Program-made: the position numbers and the translations under genes
From: Bryum argenteum
Lineage: Eukaryota > Streptophyta > Bryopsida > Bryales > Bryaceae
DNA length: 64,000 nucleotides
Assembly: GCA_037043015.1 (NCBI GenBank)
Contig: CM073330.1
Coordinates: 4,551,263-4,615,262, forward strand
Direction of reading: 5' to 3'
Shown: one piece after another, positions 43,301 to 53,138 of the stretch
Layout of the letters: every line of letters begins with the position of its first letter
Numbering within the stretch: position 1 is the first letter of the stretch
The notes under the pieces: model-generated
Told to the model about the DNA's origin: nothing
The model's input: the letters and a program-made list of their open reading frames with translations, nothing else
The model's database searches: none

Positions 43301-45259
43301 TGTGACACCAAATCCCTCCTACGAAGGAAGTAGGCACAAATTGGGCCAAGGGGTGGGGGTAGGTGACAACCCCTTCCAAGCAATGGACAAAATTTGAATG
43401 TGAGTGATTTTCTTAGCCTAAATATGGAGTTGGAATGGTAGAACAATTCAAGCCACTCTAATTAAGTTTAACATGCCTTACTTCTCTAGAATGACTATTA
43501 ATTGGGTCACCACAATCCCAAATTGCCCCTATCCTTACCTAGACACTTCACAATAAAAAATGAGGTTATTTTGGGTCCATAGCATCCTTACACCCCCTAA
43601 AACCACATCAATTTAAATACTCCAGCATTCACTTAAGTACCTAAAGAGGAGAAATTTCAACTTAAACCACTTCACAAGTGTCCCAATTACCTCCAATCCA
43701 TAGCATATCACTTAACAAGCATCCTAACCTCTAGATGTCACCCTACACCTATTTAAATTAGGGTTCCTCTTCTAAAGAGAATCGGCGTGCTTCTGTCACG
43801 CTCAAAACCCTAAAAATTAGCCCCAAGACTACGCAAACTTACTTTGATCCGGTGGAATGGACAGCCGCTCGCGCTCCAACCCTCACCGGATCACTTTACT
43901 TTAACTAAGCAAAACTACAGCATGAACTTCACCAATTCAATCAACACAACCACCAACATGCAACTTTTCATGTATCATGCCAATCAACTCACATACCAAG
44001 AGAACAACCAAAATAATTCAACACAGTCCAATACTTACAAGGCAACCCATCTCATCACAATTCCAAGCAAGCATACAACTAATTATTACTTTTTGAGGTG
44101 AATACAATTACTAATTTTTTAAAATAAGGTTCTTTAACACTCAAACTAATCAATCCCACACAAAAAAACAAAAGATCTAAGGATTTAGAGTGAGAGAGAA
44201 GCTCCCTCCGATTCCGGATGCTACTGCTCCTGGACCCCTGGCGACAAAAATGGCCGTCAGTTCTTTGTTCTTGCTCCTCTTGAAGCAACCTCTAGCTTGC
44301 TGGAAAGATGTCTTGATGACGCACTTGAATCTAAAAGCACGTCTCCCAGTTCCTCCTAGATCTCGAGATATGGCTCTCCAAAGTCGGACCTTCTAACTAT
44401 CGCCGCAGCAGACCCACCTCCACTTGATCGGCCACCACTCCTCCGTCCTTGCTCCACTGAAGTCGCGCCTAGTCTTTTTAGAAAGACCACTTGAAGGCGC
44501 TCCTGAATCCAAAAGGGCGTCTCCCAGTTCCTCCTATTCTCGAGATATGGCTCTTCGAAGTCAGATCTTCTAACTGCTCGTCGCAGCAGACCCACCTCCA
44601 CTTGATCGGCCACCACTCCTCCGTCCTTGATCCACTGAAGTTGCACCTAGTCTTTTTGGAAAGACCACTTGAAGGCGCTCCCGAATCCAAAAGGGCGTCT
44701 CCCAGTTCCTCCTAGATCTCGAGATATGGCTCTCCAAAGTCCAGCAACAGAGTTCAAAAATTGGTCAATCACAAAATTTAGAGGTAGATCTTATCTTTTT
44801 CCCTAAAACACTCCTCGAGCTCACACACACACACTTGTTCCAAAACGGTCGTCAAGAACCAAGTTCCAAAGCACCACCCACTTCCCAAGATTCACAACGG
44901 CCACACTCTCTCAAAAACTAGATCTAGATTCAAAAAACACACACTACGCTTCAAAAAAACTCCTCCCCTTCCCTGCTTGACCCAGGGAGGTTGAAGCAAA
45001 AAGCTTCATCCAACCAAGGACAGACTTTCATTCGTCCTAGGTACCAATTTCATCCACAGGGTTAAACCCCAAGTGGTTGAGCACCACTAGGGATGAAGAG
45101 GGGCCAATTGGGCAAAAACCTCCCACCTAGAGTGGGTCACAAGCAAATAACAAGGCAACAAGCTAAAATGCCTTAACTAACTCATAAAAATAGGACAATT
45201 AAGCGCAAAACCTTGCGGAAATGCATTCCCGCTAGAGTGAACCGTTTTGCGGCTTCACA
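43301..45259. mobile_element. 1,959-bp LTR-like insertion with perfect ATCAT target duplication
   Basis: Starts TGTGACACC and ends GGCTTCACA, that is TG...CA with TGTGA/TCACA inverted tips. The 5 bp before (43296-43300) and after (45260-45264) are both ATCAT. It interrupts the RT gene of element A exactly between FTMI and the MNSIF block. No gag-pol frame is visible. It is either a large solo LTR or a non-autonomous LTR element; no internal direct terminal repeats were noticed. It carries a 178-bp tandem repeat. Confidence 0.8.
44300..44742. repeat. 178-bp tandem repeat, about 2.5 copies
   Basis: The block GTCTCCCAGTTCCTCCTA, followed by TCTCGAGATATGGCTCT, recurs at about 44341, 44519 and 44697, an exact 178-bp period. 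Two of the copies also contain GCAGCAGACCCACCTCCACT and CACTTGAAGGCGCTCC. It lies in the 1,959-bp LTR-like insertion and accounts for overlapping frames on both strands. Confidence 0.85.
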
Positions 45260-46809
45260 ATCATCGTAAAGATAGCCGGGGCGTTGCACAGTCCAAAGAA
45301 CATAATAAAAAACTCCTAGAACCCATCCCGGATCTTCATGGCCGTCTTGGCCACGTCGGAGTGATGTATTCTGATTTGATTATATCCTGACTTCAAGTCC
45401 ATCCGACTGAAGTACTTAGTACCTGCTAACCGATCCAAGAAATCATCAACTCTCGGTAGCGGATAGTTGTTCTTAGCTGTGACTTTGTTGAGACCCCGGT
45501 AGTCGATGCACATTCTGATTTTATCATCCTTTTTACTTACAAACAAGAACTGGGCCCCAAAAGGAAACTTGCTGAGTTTGATGTTACCTCTCTCTAAGAG
45601 TTCATCAAGTTGTCTTTTGAGCTCTACGAGCTTTTTCTAATTCAAGCGATACGGGGCTTTGTTAGAGAGTTCCGCAACTGCAACTAATTTTATGTGATGA
45701 TCAACCCCCCGGCTGGGAGGCATTTCCTCCGGGAGATCATATGTTAAAACATCTTTGAAAGCATCCAACGCTTTGCTCATGGCACTCGACTCATTTACGG
45801 GAAACTTCTCTTTTATTTCATCAAGGAGGAATAGGGCCTTCATAATCAATACAAACTGCTTGTCGCTAAGCTCCAATTGCGCTACGAGTTTTATGCCTAC
45901 GGTAACTAAGCTAGCAGTTTTGGTGTAAGGCAGCGAGGTTGGTTTCCCATCCCCGCTCACCATCACCACTTCCAACTTAGTCCTCCTTCTAACTTCTTTT
46001 CCGTAGAAGTCTAAATAAGTGTTTCCCAAAACACAATCAAGCCCACTAAGTTCGCAGACTGTGAAGTCTTCTTCAAACTTCCAATTTCCTGCCTTCAATT
46101 TCAGAGTTGGTACCACCTCCGTTGCAATAGCGCGCCCTTGAGCAAACGTCACCCTCACGGGCTTCACCGTCTTTCTGCCTTTCAACCCCAACCTCTTCAC
46201 GCACTCGGGAGTCATGAAGAGGTTGGCAGCACATGTGTCCAACAACATAGCCACATTTGTCTCGCTTACCTTACTGTCAAGATAGATCAAACCTCTCTGA
46301 GGGTTGATGGTGGCGAGGGTGGCCGCGAAGCCTCCCCTTCTCACCTGCTTCCTAACACTTACACTTGAGAGAGCTATCCCCCCACTGACCTCAAAGTCCA
46401 TGGTAGACTCAAGTTCGGGCTCTTGCGCTAAGATCATTACTTTAGACTTCTTGGTCGCTTGCGCGGTGCCATGGCTTCTCAGATGAGAAGCATAGATTCT
46501 TCTACTTAGCCTCGACGGTGTCGACTCGCGCCTTTTTCGGGTTTTGTTGCCTCCGTGCTTCGATTTGGACTGCTGGCTACCTCCACCTGACGAACGTCCC
46601 CACGCCTTGCGCTTTTTGCCGTCCGAATGCTGAGAAATAAAGCCCTTCGCTTGATTCTCCTTACCAAACAACTTATTCGGGTTGTGGTGGCGTCCAACCT
46701 CGCTGGCGTCTCCAAGTCGTATGACCATATCATGTAATTTTATCATGTTAATAGGGAGCACTTCTCTCTCCCACACCTTTCTTCTGATGTTGTCATCTAG
46801 GGCGGCTGT
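45260..46809 (-). pseudogene. Gypsy element A, proximal part: gag C-terminus, protease, RT start
   Basis: A 408-residue open frame covers 45637-46863; its first 18 codons lie in the LTR of element B and the host part starts near TAALDDNIRRKVW. Gag-like basic text (KHGGNKTRKRRES) is followed by a protease region, VAMLLDTCAANLFMTPECVK, where the expected DTGA is DTCA, so the catalytic loop is altered. RT then follows in 45316-45640: [36 protein letters not shown] and MFFGLCNAPAIFTMI. A stop separates protease and RT. The element is inactive, split by the 43301-45259 insertion and by element B at 46810. Confidence 0.85.
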
Positions 46810-47418
46810 TGCGGATAGCAACTCCAAGGCAAGATCAAAGACAAGATTGAGGGGAGACTCCAAAAGGAGACCAAGATAAACTAGAAGTGAGGGGATTCCT
46901 CACACAAGACTCAGAACGACACTCAAAGTAAAGGAACAGAGAGTAGTATTGATAACTGGAAGAGAAGGTACAACTGGTGTTGAAGAGAGTGAAGAACAAC
47001 GACCTTCAACTCTCTATATATACTAGGCTAGAAGAAACTTCCGGAGTAAGGTCCTAGAAGCTCCTATGGAACCTTCCGGAGACTCGTGGGAGCTTCCGGA
47101 ATCTAGGAAGGTCAAGCGGAACCTTCTGGAAGTTTATGGAACCTTCCGGCAACAATTGGATCCTTATGGAACCTTCCGGAAGCTTAGAGGAGCTTTCGGA
47201 AACTACTAGAACTATCTGAAAGCTTGTGGAAGCTTCCGGAAACTACTAGAGCTATACGGAAGCTTGAAGAAGCTTTCGGAAACTAGTGGAAGGTTCTAGA
47301 ACCTTCCAGAAAACTTGAACTTGCAAAATCTACGTAATCTAGGAAATCTTTGAGAAGTAGGACTGATCACGGTAAACTCATGGGTGTGGATAATACCCAG
47401 TATGGCACGTCCGTGACA
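46810..47418 (-). mobile_element. 3' LTR of chromovirus element B (609 bp)
   Basis: In plus orientation it starts TGCGGATAGC and ends GTCCGTGACA. It matches 52539-53138 along its whole length. On the minus strand this is the LTR downstream of integrase; the adjacent purine-rich GAAGGGGGGGTGA (47419 upwards) is a suitable polypurine tract. TATATATA lies at 47015-47022. Confidence 0.88.
47033..47320 (-). promoter_or_regulatory. nGAAn/nTTCn array in the element B LTR
   Basis: A run of 5-bp-spaced GAA and TTC units, for example GGAACCTTCCGGAAGCTT near 47168, which is GAAnnTTCnnGAAnnTT. Many units occur at 5- or 10-bp spacing, some decayed. On the minus strand it lies directly upstream of the TATATATA box (47015-47022). 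The same array is present in the other family LTRs (about 52750-53030 and 41130-41400). Heat-shock factor binding is inferred. Confidence 0.65.
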
Positions 47419-47879
47419 TCACCCCCCCTTCAAGGAACGAGTTCTACGAGTCCCACACGAATCAGTAATAAAACATAAAACGAGAATGTTCACGTGGGTT
47501 TCACGTGGACTAGAGAAAAAGAGTAAATATACGGGATACGAATACCGTGAGAATCGAATGTCGGCGTTGGCGGCGGAAAGTCGTGAGTTGTTTACGGATA
47601 CGTGGTAGAACGCAAAGCAACGGACCGGTATAAAACCATGTGGTTCGCGACTTGAGACATCGGCGAGGTGGTGCTCGCGGCCTGACCAAATTTTCGGCCG
47701 ACGTGAGTACGAAGGCCTGCCCCTGTAAAACTGAGCTAGACAAGTGCGTCGTCGCCTCGACGATACCCCCATCGTTTTGGTTCAAAGTCTCTGCAACTGT
47801 ACCTACACCAAGAGGAAACTTACAGACTTGGTGCCGGTGGCGATTCACATGCATTGAACCTAAACGCTTTTAGGTTTTT

Positions 47880-48966
47880 GAGGGTATCGGCGATGGAACT
47901 CTTGAATTAACTCAGGAGAGTTCTTGAAGTTTGAAGCAAGCTCCCAGGTTCTTTCGCTGACGTCGTAGCCCTGCCAATGCACAAGATATTCGAGTTGTCG
48001 ACAGTGGATGCGAGAGTCTAGAACCTCCGATGACTGAATTTTGCTTACGAGACCTGTCAGCGTTTGTCTTCTGGTGCTCTTGGGCTTCGAGGAGGCTCTG
48101 CTTCATCTGCTTCTGGATATCAGAAAATCGAGTAGCAAGATTCGTAGGAGCTGGATTTTCAGAAATATTTAGATTGAATTGATCAATCCTGGGATGATGA
48201 CCGTAGTTTGCAAAGAAAGGGGTCTGTTGAGTAGACCCCTGCAACGTGTTGTTGTAGGCAAACTCGGCGAGCGGCAACAACTCCACGCAATTGTCTTGAT
48301 GGTAGTTGATGGTGCACCGCAAGTACTGCTCCAACACTTGATTGACGCGTTTGGTTTGTCCGTCAGTCTGGAGATGGTATGCTGAAGATAGCTTGATCTC
48401 CACGCCCAGAATCTTGAACAAAGACTGCCAGAACTTCGATGTGAATTGCGTTCCACGATCGGAAATGATGTCGTTGGGGAGGTGGAGAGCAGTAGGCATT
48501 GTCTACAAAGAGTCTTGTTGTTTCTTCTTCAGTAACTGTCTTGTGGCACGGAATGAAGTTAGCCATCTTGGTCAGCCGGTCCACAACAACGAAGATGGAA
48601 TCAAAGGTGTTGGACATTGGAAGGTCCACAATAAAGTCCATGGATATGGATGTCCACGGGTTTCGGAATCGGTAACGGCCAAGAACCCGTCACGGCCGAT
48701 GACGAGGGATCTTGGATCTAGAACAGATGTCACACTTTGTGACATAGTCCTTCACGGTTTTTGCACATTTGAGGCCACCAAAAGTTTCTGGATAACAACT
48801 CCATGGTCTTGTTGTAACCAAAGTGTCCCGCCGATGGAAAGTCGTGTCGAGACCGGAAAGACTCGAGTCGTAAGATGGGCCTTCGCGACATAGAGTAGTC
48901 CCTGATAATATAGTAGGCCATCTCGAAACTGGAATCTTGGATCTGCATCATCTTAAGGAGTTTCAC
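47880..48966 (-). pseudogene. Element B integrase with C-terminal chromodomain
   Basis: Zinc-binding part: AGHFGYNKTMELLSRNFWWP. Catalytic core: [31 protein letters not shown] (first Asp), then [18 protein letters not shown] (second Asp), then [18 protein letters not shown], in which a Lys occupies the place where gypsy integrases have the catalytic Glu (QTER). Chromodomain near 47890-48010: EYLVHWQGYDVSERTWELAS, with the aromatic W and Y of a methyl-lysine cage. Frames change several times, and the last part ends near 47880. Confidence 0.85.
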
Positions 48967-49389
48967 ACGACGTGGAAGCCCGTGAACTGGAAGCAGGTTG
49001 ATTCGGGGAATCCGAATCTATAACCTCTGAATCTGAGACTTGAGAGTCCCGACATGAAGATTCTTCAACATTGGAGATGCTAGGATTACTCTTGACTTTC
49101 AAGGCCAATGGATCAGATTGTAAATTTACTCGGATATCTTCGAGAAAATATGCACTCAATGAAATTGCGCGTGCGCGGATCTTGGTTTGAGATTCTTTCG
49201 GCTTGATGAGGGTAGTCTTCTGTTGATCGTATCTTTGACGCTTTCTTTAGGCGCAAGGTATGTTCGTCTAGAAAGTCGATCGAACGAATTTGTTGAGAGA
49301 GTGGATGCGTGATTCTGAAAGTTGAATCGCGACAACGATATACTCCAACGGGCTTGTCGATTTATTCGAAGACTCGCGATATGAAATAC

Positions 49390-50740
49390 TCAAGGTTCTA
49401 GTAATGTCGGTATGAATCGTGTCGGAGATCTCGAAGCACCTTCAAGGAAGTGATGCCATTCTTGGAAAGAGTTGACGATAGCTAAAAGCTCTTTGTCGTG
49501 AATCTCGTAATTGATCTCAGCAGCAGTAAATTTTCGCGAATGGAACGCGCCAGGATGGAGGCGTCTGTCGTCGTCGGATTGTGAAAGGATCGCTCCAAGG
49601 GCAAAATCAGAAGCATCCGTTTCTACGAAGAACAGCTTTTGGAAATCAGGATGTGTGAGAATAGGTGCTGTCGTAAACGCCTTTTTCAAAACATCGAAAG
49701 CTTCGTCGGCTTCTGTAGTCCACTCGAGCTTGTCCTTGCAAGTCAATCGGATTAACGGAACAACAATCTTAGAGTAATTTCGAATAAAGATTCGATAGCG
49801 ATTGGCGAAACAAAACCAAGAAAACATTATGCGCCTCGAGCGGTAGTTGGTTTCCGCGAATCAACGATCAAGCTTCAATCTTCTTTGGGTCCACGTGGAT
49901 AGACCTTCTCCGAAATGATATAGCCTAGGAATTTGACTTGAGGTTGGTGAAAAGACGACTTTTCCAACTTAGCGTATAACCCAAGTAGTGTAGCTTCTTC
50001 AATACCAATCGGACATGGTTGGTGTGATCTTCTTCATTCTTCGGTAACACCAATATGTCGTCGGGTAGCAAACAACAAAGTCGTCCGCGAACTCCTCGGA
50101 ACACGCCGTTCATTAAGTCTTTGGAAGATGGCGGTGTGTTGGTAAAACTAAAAAGCATAACATCAGTATTCAAATGTCCATACCTCGCCGTCGAATGCGC
50201 CTTCCACTCGTCACCTTCTTTGATACGTCTTAAGTTAGACGCTCCACGAAGATCGATCTTAGTGAAGATCTTTCTTGACCGAAGTTAGTCAAGAGTCCCA
50301 GAGATAACCTGGCAATGAATCGATTCTCGATTGTAATATTGTTCGCGCCAGCGGTAGTCCACACACATCCGAAGGGAACCGTCCTTCTTCTTGACGAATA
50401 GAATAGGAGCTCCAAAGACGTGATTTGGAGTGTCGGATGAAATTCTTCGCAAGATTTTCATCAGTATTATCGTAATGTCTGTGGCTCGTTCTGCGAAAGG
50501 TTGTAGATCGGACCAAATGGCGGTTGCGCTCCTTCTTGAAGTTCGATGCCACAATCGTAGGGTCGGTGTTGAGGAAGTGTGTCAGCATTCTTCTTCTCGA
50601 ACACGTCCGAAAACTCTTCATATTGTGCTGGTAGTTTAACTAGTTTTTGAACAGGTTGTGATGACGGAATTGAATAAATTGCAAACATACTCCCGTCTTT
50701 GGCGCCCTCATCAAAGCTCTCCGCACCGACCATCACGAAT
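49390..50740 (-). pseudogene. Element B reverse transcriptase and RNase H
   Basis: RT opens with QYEEFSDVFEKKNADTLPQH and RPYDCGIELQEGAQPP. ILFVKKKDGSLRMCVDYR follows, then a catalytic box CLLPDDILVLPKNEEDH, in which the usual F/Y-x-D-D reads LPDD. RNase H in 49390-49827 is nearly intact: KLEWTTEADEAFDVLKKAF, FFVETDASDFALGAILSQ and INYEIHDKELLAIVNSFQEW. The RT part needs at least three frame changes. Confidence 0.85.
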
Positions 50741-50803
50741 TTTGACCACGGATCTTTGCATTTGGTAAAGCAAGACTTCGATTATTTGAAGGCGTATAGG
50801 GAG

Positions 50804-51235
50804 CTAAAACGACACGTTAAACTTACATTTTTTCCAGTCTATAACTGGATTGACCATTTCTAACCAAGAAAGACCTAGGACAAGAGGATTCGAGGGAGAA
50901 TTAGTGATATTGAAAACAACAATACTTTGGTGACCGTTTAAGATAATATTCAAAGGTTTAGTTTCGTGGGTAGCATCTCCCGATACCAACGGTTTATCGT
51001 CAATAACCTCCACTGCTACAGAGTATTTCTTAGGAACAATAGGCAGGTTATGACTTTTGACAAGGTTCCTATCGATAAAACAAGCAGATGTTTCGGAATC
51101 TTGCAAAGCTTTGACTTTTATACTATGCGGATAAAAATTTATTATAAGCGGGATATTAAAACAACGAGAGGGTTCAGAAGATAAGATAGGACCTGATGAC
51201 GTGGCAACATTTGTCAGCCGCACGGTCTCTCTCAT
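50804..51235 (-). pseudogene. Element B aspartic protease
   Basis: A 143-residue open frame. KVKALQDSETSACFIDRNLV is at the place of the DSGA catalytic loop: the expected D-S-G-A reads D-S-E-T, so the protease is probably dead. Later blocks fit the retropepsin fold, ILNGHQSIVVFNI and LVLGLSWLEMVNPVIDW. It is followed after a frame change by RT. Confidence 0.8.
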
Positions 51236-51399
51236 GGGTGTTGTTGTCGTTTTTATTATGAACTCGCCGTGGTTATCTTTCGAAAGCGCTCGAAGTGCCT
51301 CCGGAACTTATGCGGTTTGACCTCCGAAGTTTTTGCGGGCGATTCCTCCAACCGTGGTCCTTTTCTCCACAATACAAGGCGTATGTGTTCTCCGCGACG

Positions 51400-52250
51400 T
51401 CGTTTTTCTCTTCTTCGACAACTTCTTAACCTTTGAAGTGTCGATTTGCATCAGGTTCCATCGTTGAAGTGTTGGGAGGTGTATGCGGCGAGATGGGGCG
51501 CGTAGTCCGCTTCAATACGATCCAAAGAACAATCGCTCCTCTTGCCATTCTTCGATCGATTGTCGCGATCGATCTTCAAAAGTAATAGCCTCCGATAAGC
51601 GAAATTGGCTTGCAGCGGGTTCAAAGAACAAGGTCTTGATATCGTCACGAAGTCCATATCGAAACATGGTGATGAGAGTCGTATCGTTCCAATCAAGTCG
51701 CAAGAAATTCGTTGAAACTCTGCAACGTATCTTTCGCGGCGCGAGCGCTGTTGTTGTAGGAATAGTTTTGCGATAATCGCTACCAGTCTTTCGATCTCTT
51801 TCTCCAAACGCTCGTTCGATTCTTCCAAAAACTGTCATGACTTTGCCAAGATTGGAGAGTTTTTCTCCAAGAAATACGAGAACCACGACAACGCTGTTCC
51901 GGTGAAGAAGTCCCGATGAACCCGACTTGTATTTCTTCCGTTGAGTATCTTTGAGGTTGGAGACGAAAGACAAGTCGAATTTGATTAACAAAATCTCGAA
52001 GCTTAGTGCGATCGCCATCAAACTTGTGCTGGCAAGCTCACTCGGCGCTCTTGAGGTCTTGTAGATATGGCACTTGGTTTTGCGGCGGGGGCAGCTACGT
52101 GGACTTGAGTGAGCCGCTTGTGTTGTTCCACGGGCGTGCCGTATGTTGGCATTCTCCTCTCGTAGTTGTCGTGTCGTACGGCGATCATATCGCGCATCTC
52201 GAAATTTGATAAGCCGCCCATCTTGGAATACAAAAGCTCAAGATTCACAA
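51400..52250 (-). pseudogene. Element B gag, broken
   Basis: Minus-strand text FDGDRTKLRDFVNQIRLVF, YSTEEIQVGFIG (the conserved gag helix region) begins near 52020, and a more N-terminal frame at 52018-52248 is basic. Several frameshifts follow; frames at 51451-51828 and 51512-52021 overlap and both hold parts of gag. An intact nucleocapsid zinc knuckle was not found. Confidence 0.7.
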
Positions 52251-52538
52251 GTAGATGAAGAACAAAGATTTCCGATCAGACTCTAGAGATAATGATAGGA
52301 AGAGGTGATCTCAAGAGTGTTCAAATAGAATTCTTCACCTGCAGCGAATGAGGACGTCTCTAAGTTGGTCTTTGATCAAAAGAAAAACGTCTTACAGAAC
52401 AACAACGACTGATAAGGGAAGTCGAAGTCGGTCAAGTCCACGCAAAAACTTTCATTTAAAATTCTAAAACGAAACTTCATAGAAATACTAAACGTAGAAT
52501 GTCTCGGACCGAATGTAGTCGGTCCTTTTCAAACTCAT

Positions 52539-53138
52539 TGCGGATATAACTCCAAGCGCAAAGATCAAAGACAAGATTGAGGAGACTCCAAAAGGAGACC
52601 AAGATAAACTAGAAGTGAGGGATTCCTCACACAAGACTGAAACGACACTCAAAGTAAAGGAGCAGTAGTATTGATAACTGGAAGAGAAGGTCAATTGGTG
52701 TTGAAGAGAGTGAAGAACAACGACCTTCAACTCTCTATATATACTAGGCTAGAAGAAACTTCCGGAGTAAGGTCCCTGAAGCTCCTATGGAACCTTCCGG
52801 AGACTCGTGGGAGCTTTCCGAATCTAGGAAGGTCAAGCGGAACCTTCCTCGAAGTTTATGGAACCTTCCCAAGCAACAATTGGATCCTTATGGAACCTTC
52901 CGGAAGCTTAGAGGAGCTTTCGAAACTACTAGAACTATCTGAAGCTTGTGGAAGCTTCCGAAACTACTAGAGCTATACGGAAGCTCAAGAAGCTTTCGAA
53001 ACCTAGTGGAAGGTTCTAGAACCTTCCGTAAAACTCAACTCGCAAAATCTACGTAATCTAGGAAATCTTTGGTAAGAGGACCGATCACGTAGAACTCACG
53101 TGGGTGTGGATAATACCCAAGATGGCACGTCCGCGACA
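52539..53138 (-). mobile_element. 5' LTR of chromovirus element B (600 bp)
   Basis: Starts TGCGGATATA and ends GTCCGCGACA in plus orientation. It pairs with 46810-47418. It differs by many 1-2-bp deletions, often in GG pairs, and keeps CG at sites where the other LTR has TG (for example CCGCGACA against CCGTGACA). Its TATATATA box is at 52736-52743. The flanks of the pair (GCTGT and AATGG) do not match, so no target duplication is visible. Confidence 0.85.

Larger units (their letters stand above)
47419..52538 (-). mobile_element. Internal region of Ty3/gypsy chromovirus element B
   Basis: Between the two LTRs the minus strand encodes, in order: gag (52000-51850; FDGDRTKLRDFVNQIRLVF and YSTEEIQVGFIG), protease (51235-50804), RT (50740-49900), RNase H (49827-49400), integrase zinc module (48966-48730), integrase core (48641-47980) and a chromodomain. 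The domain order and chromodomain define a chromovirus. Many frameshifts and some stops break the polyprotein. The polypurine tract is at 47419-47440; the primer-binding site next to the LTR at 52538 is unclear. Confidence 0.88.

Noticed and set aside
44190-44715. Several overlapping ORFs on both strands
   Set aside because: All derive from the 178-bp tandem repeat in the LTR-like insertion; no independent coding evidence.
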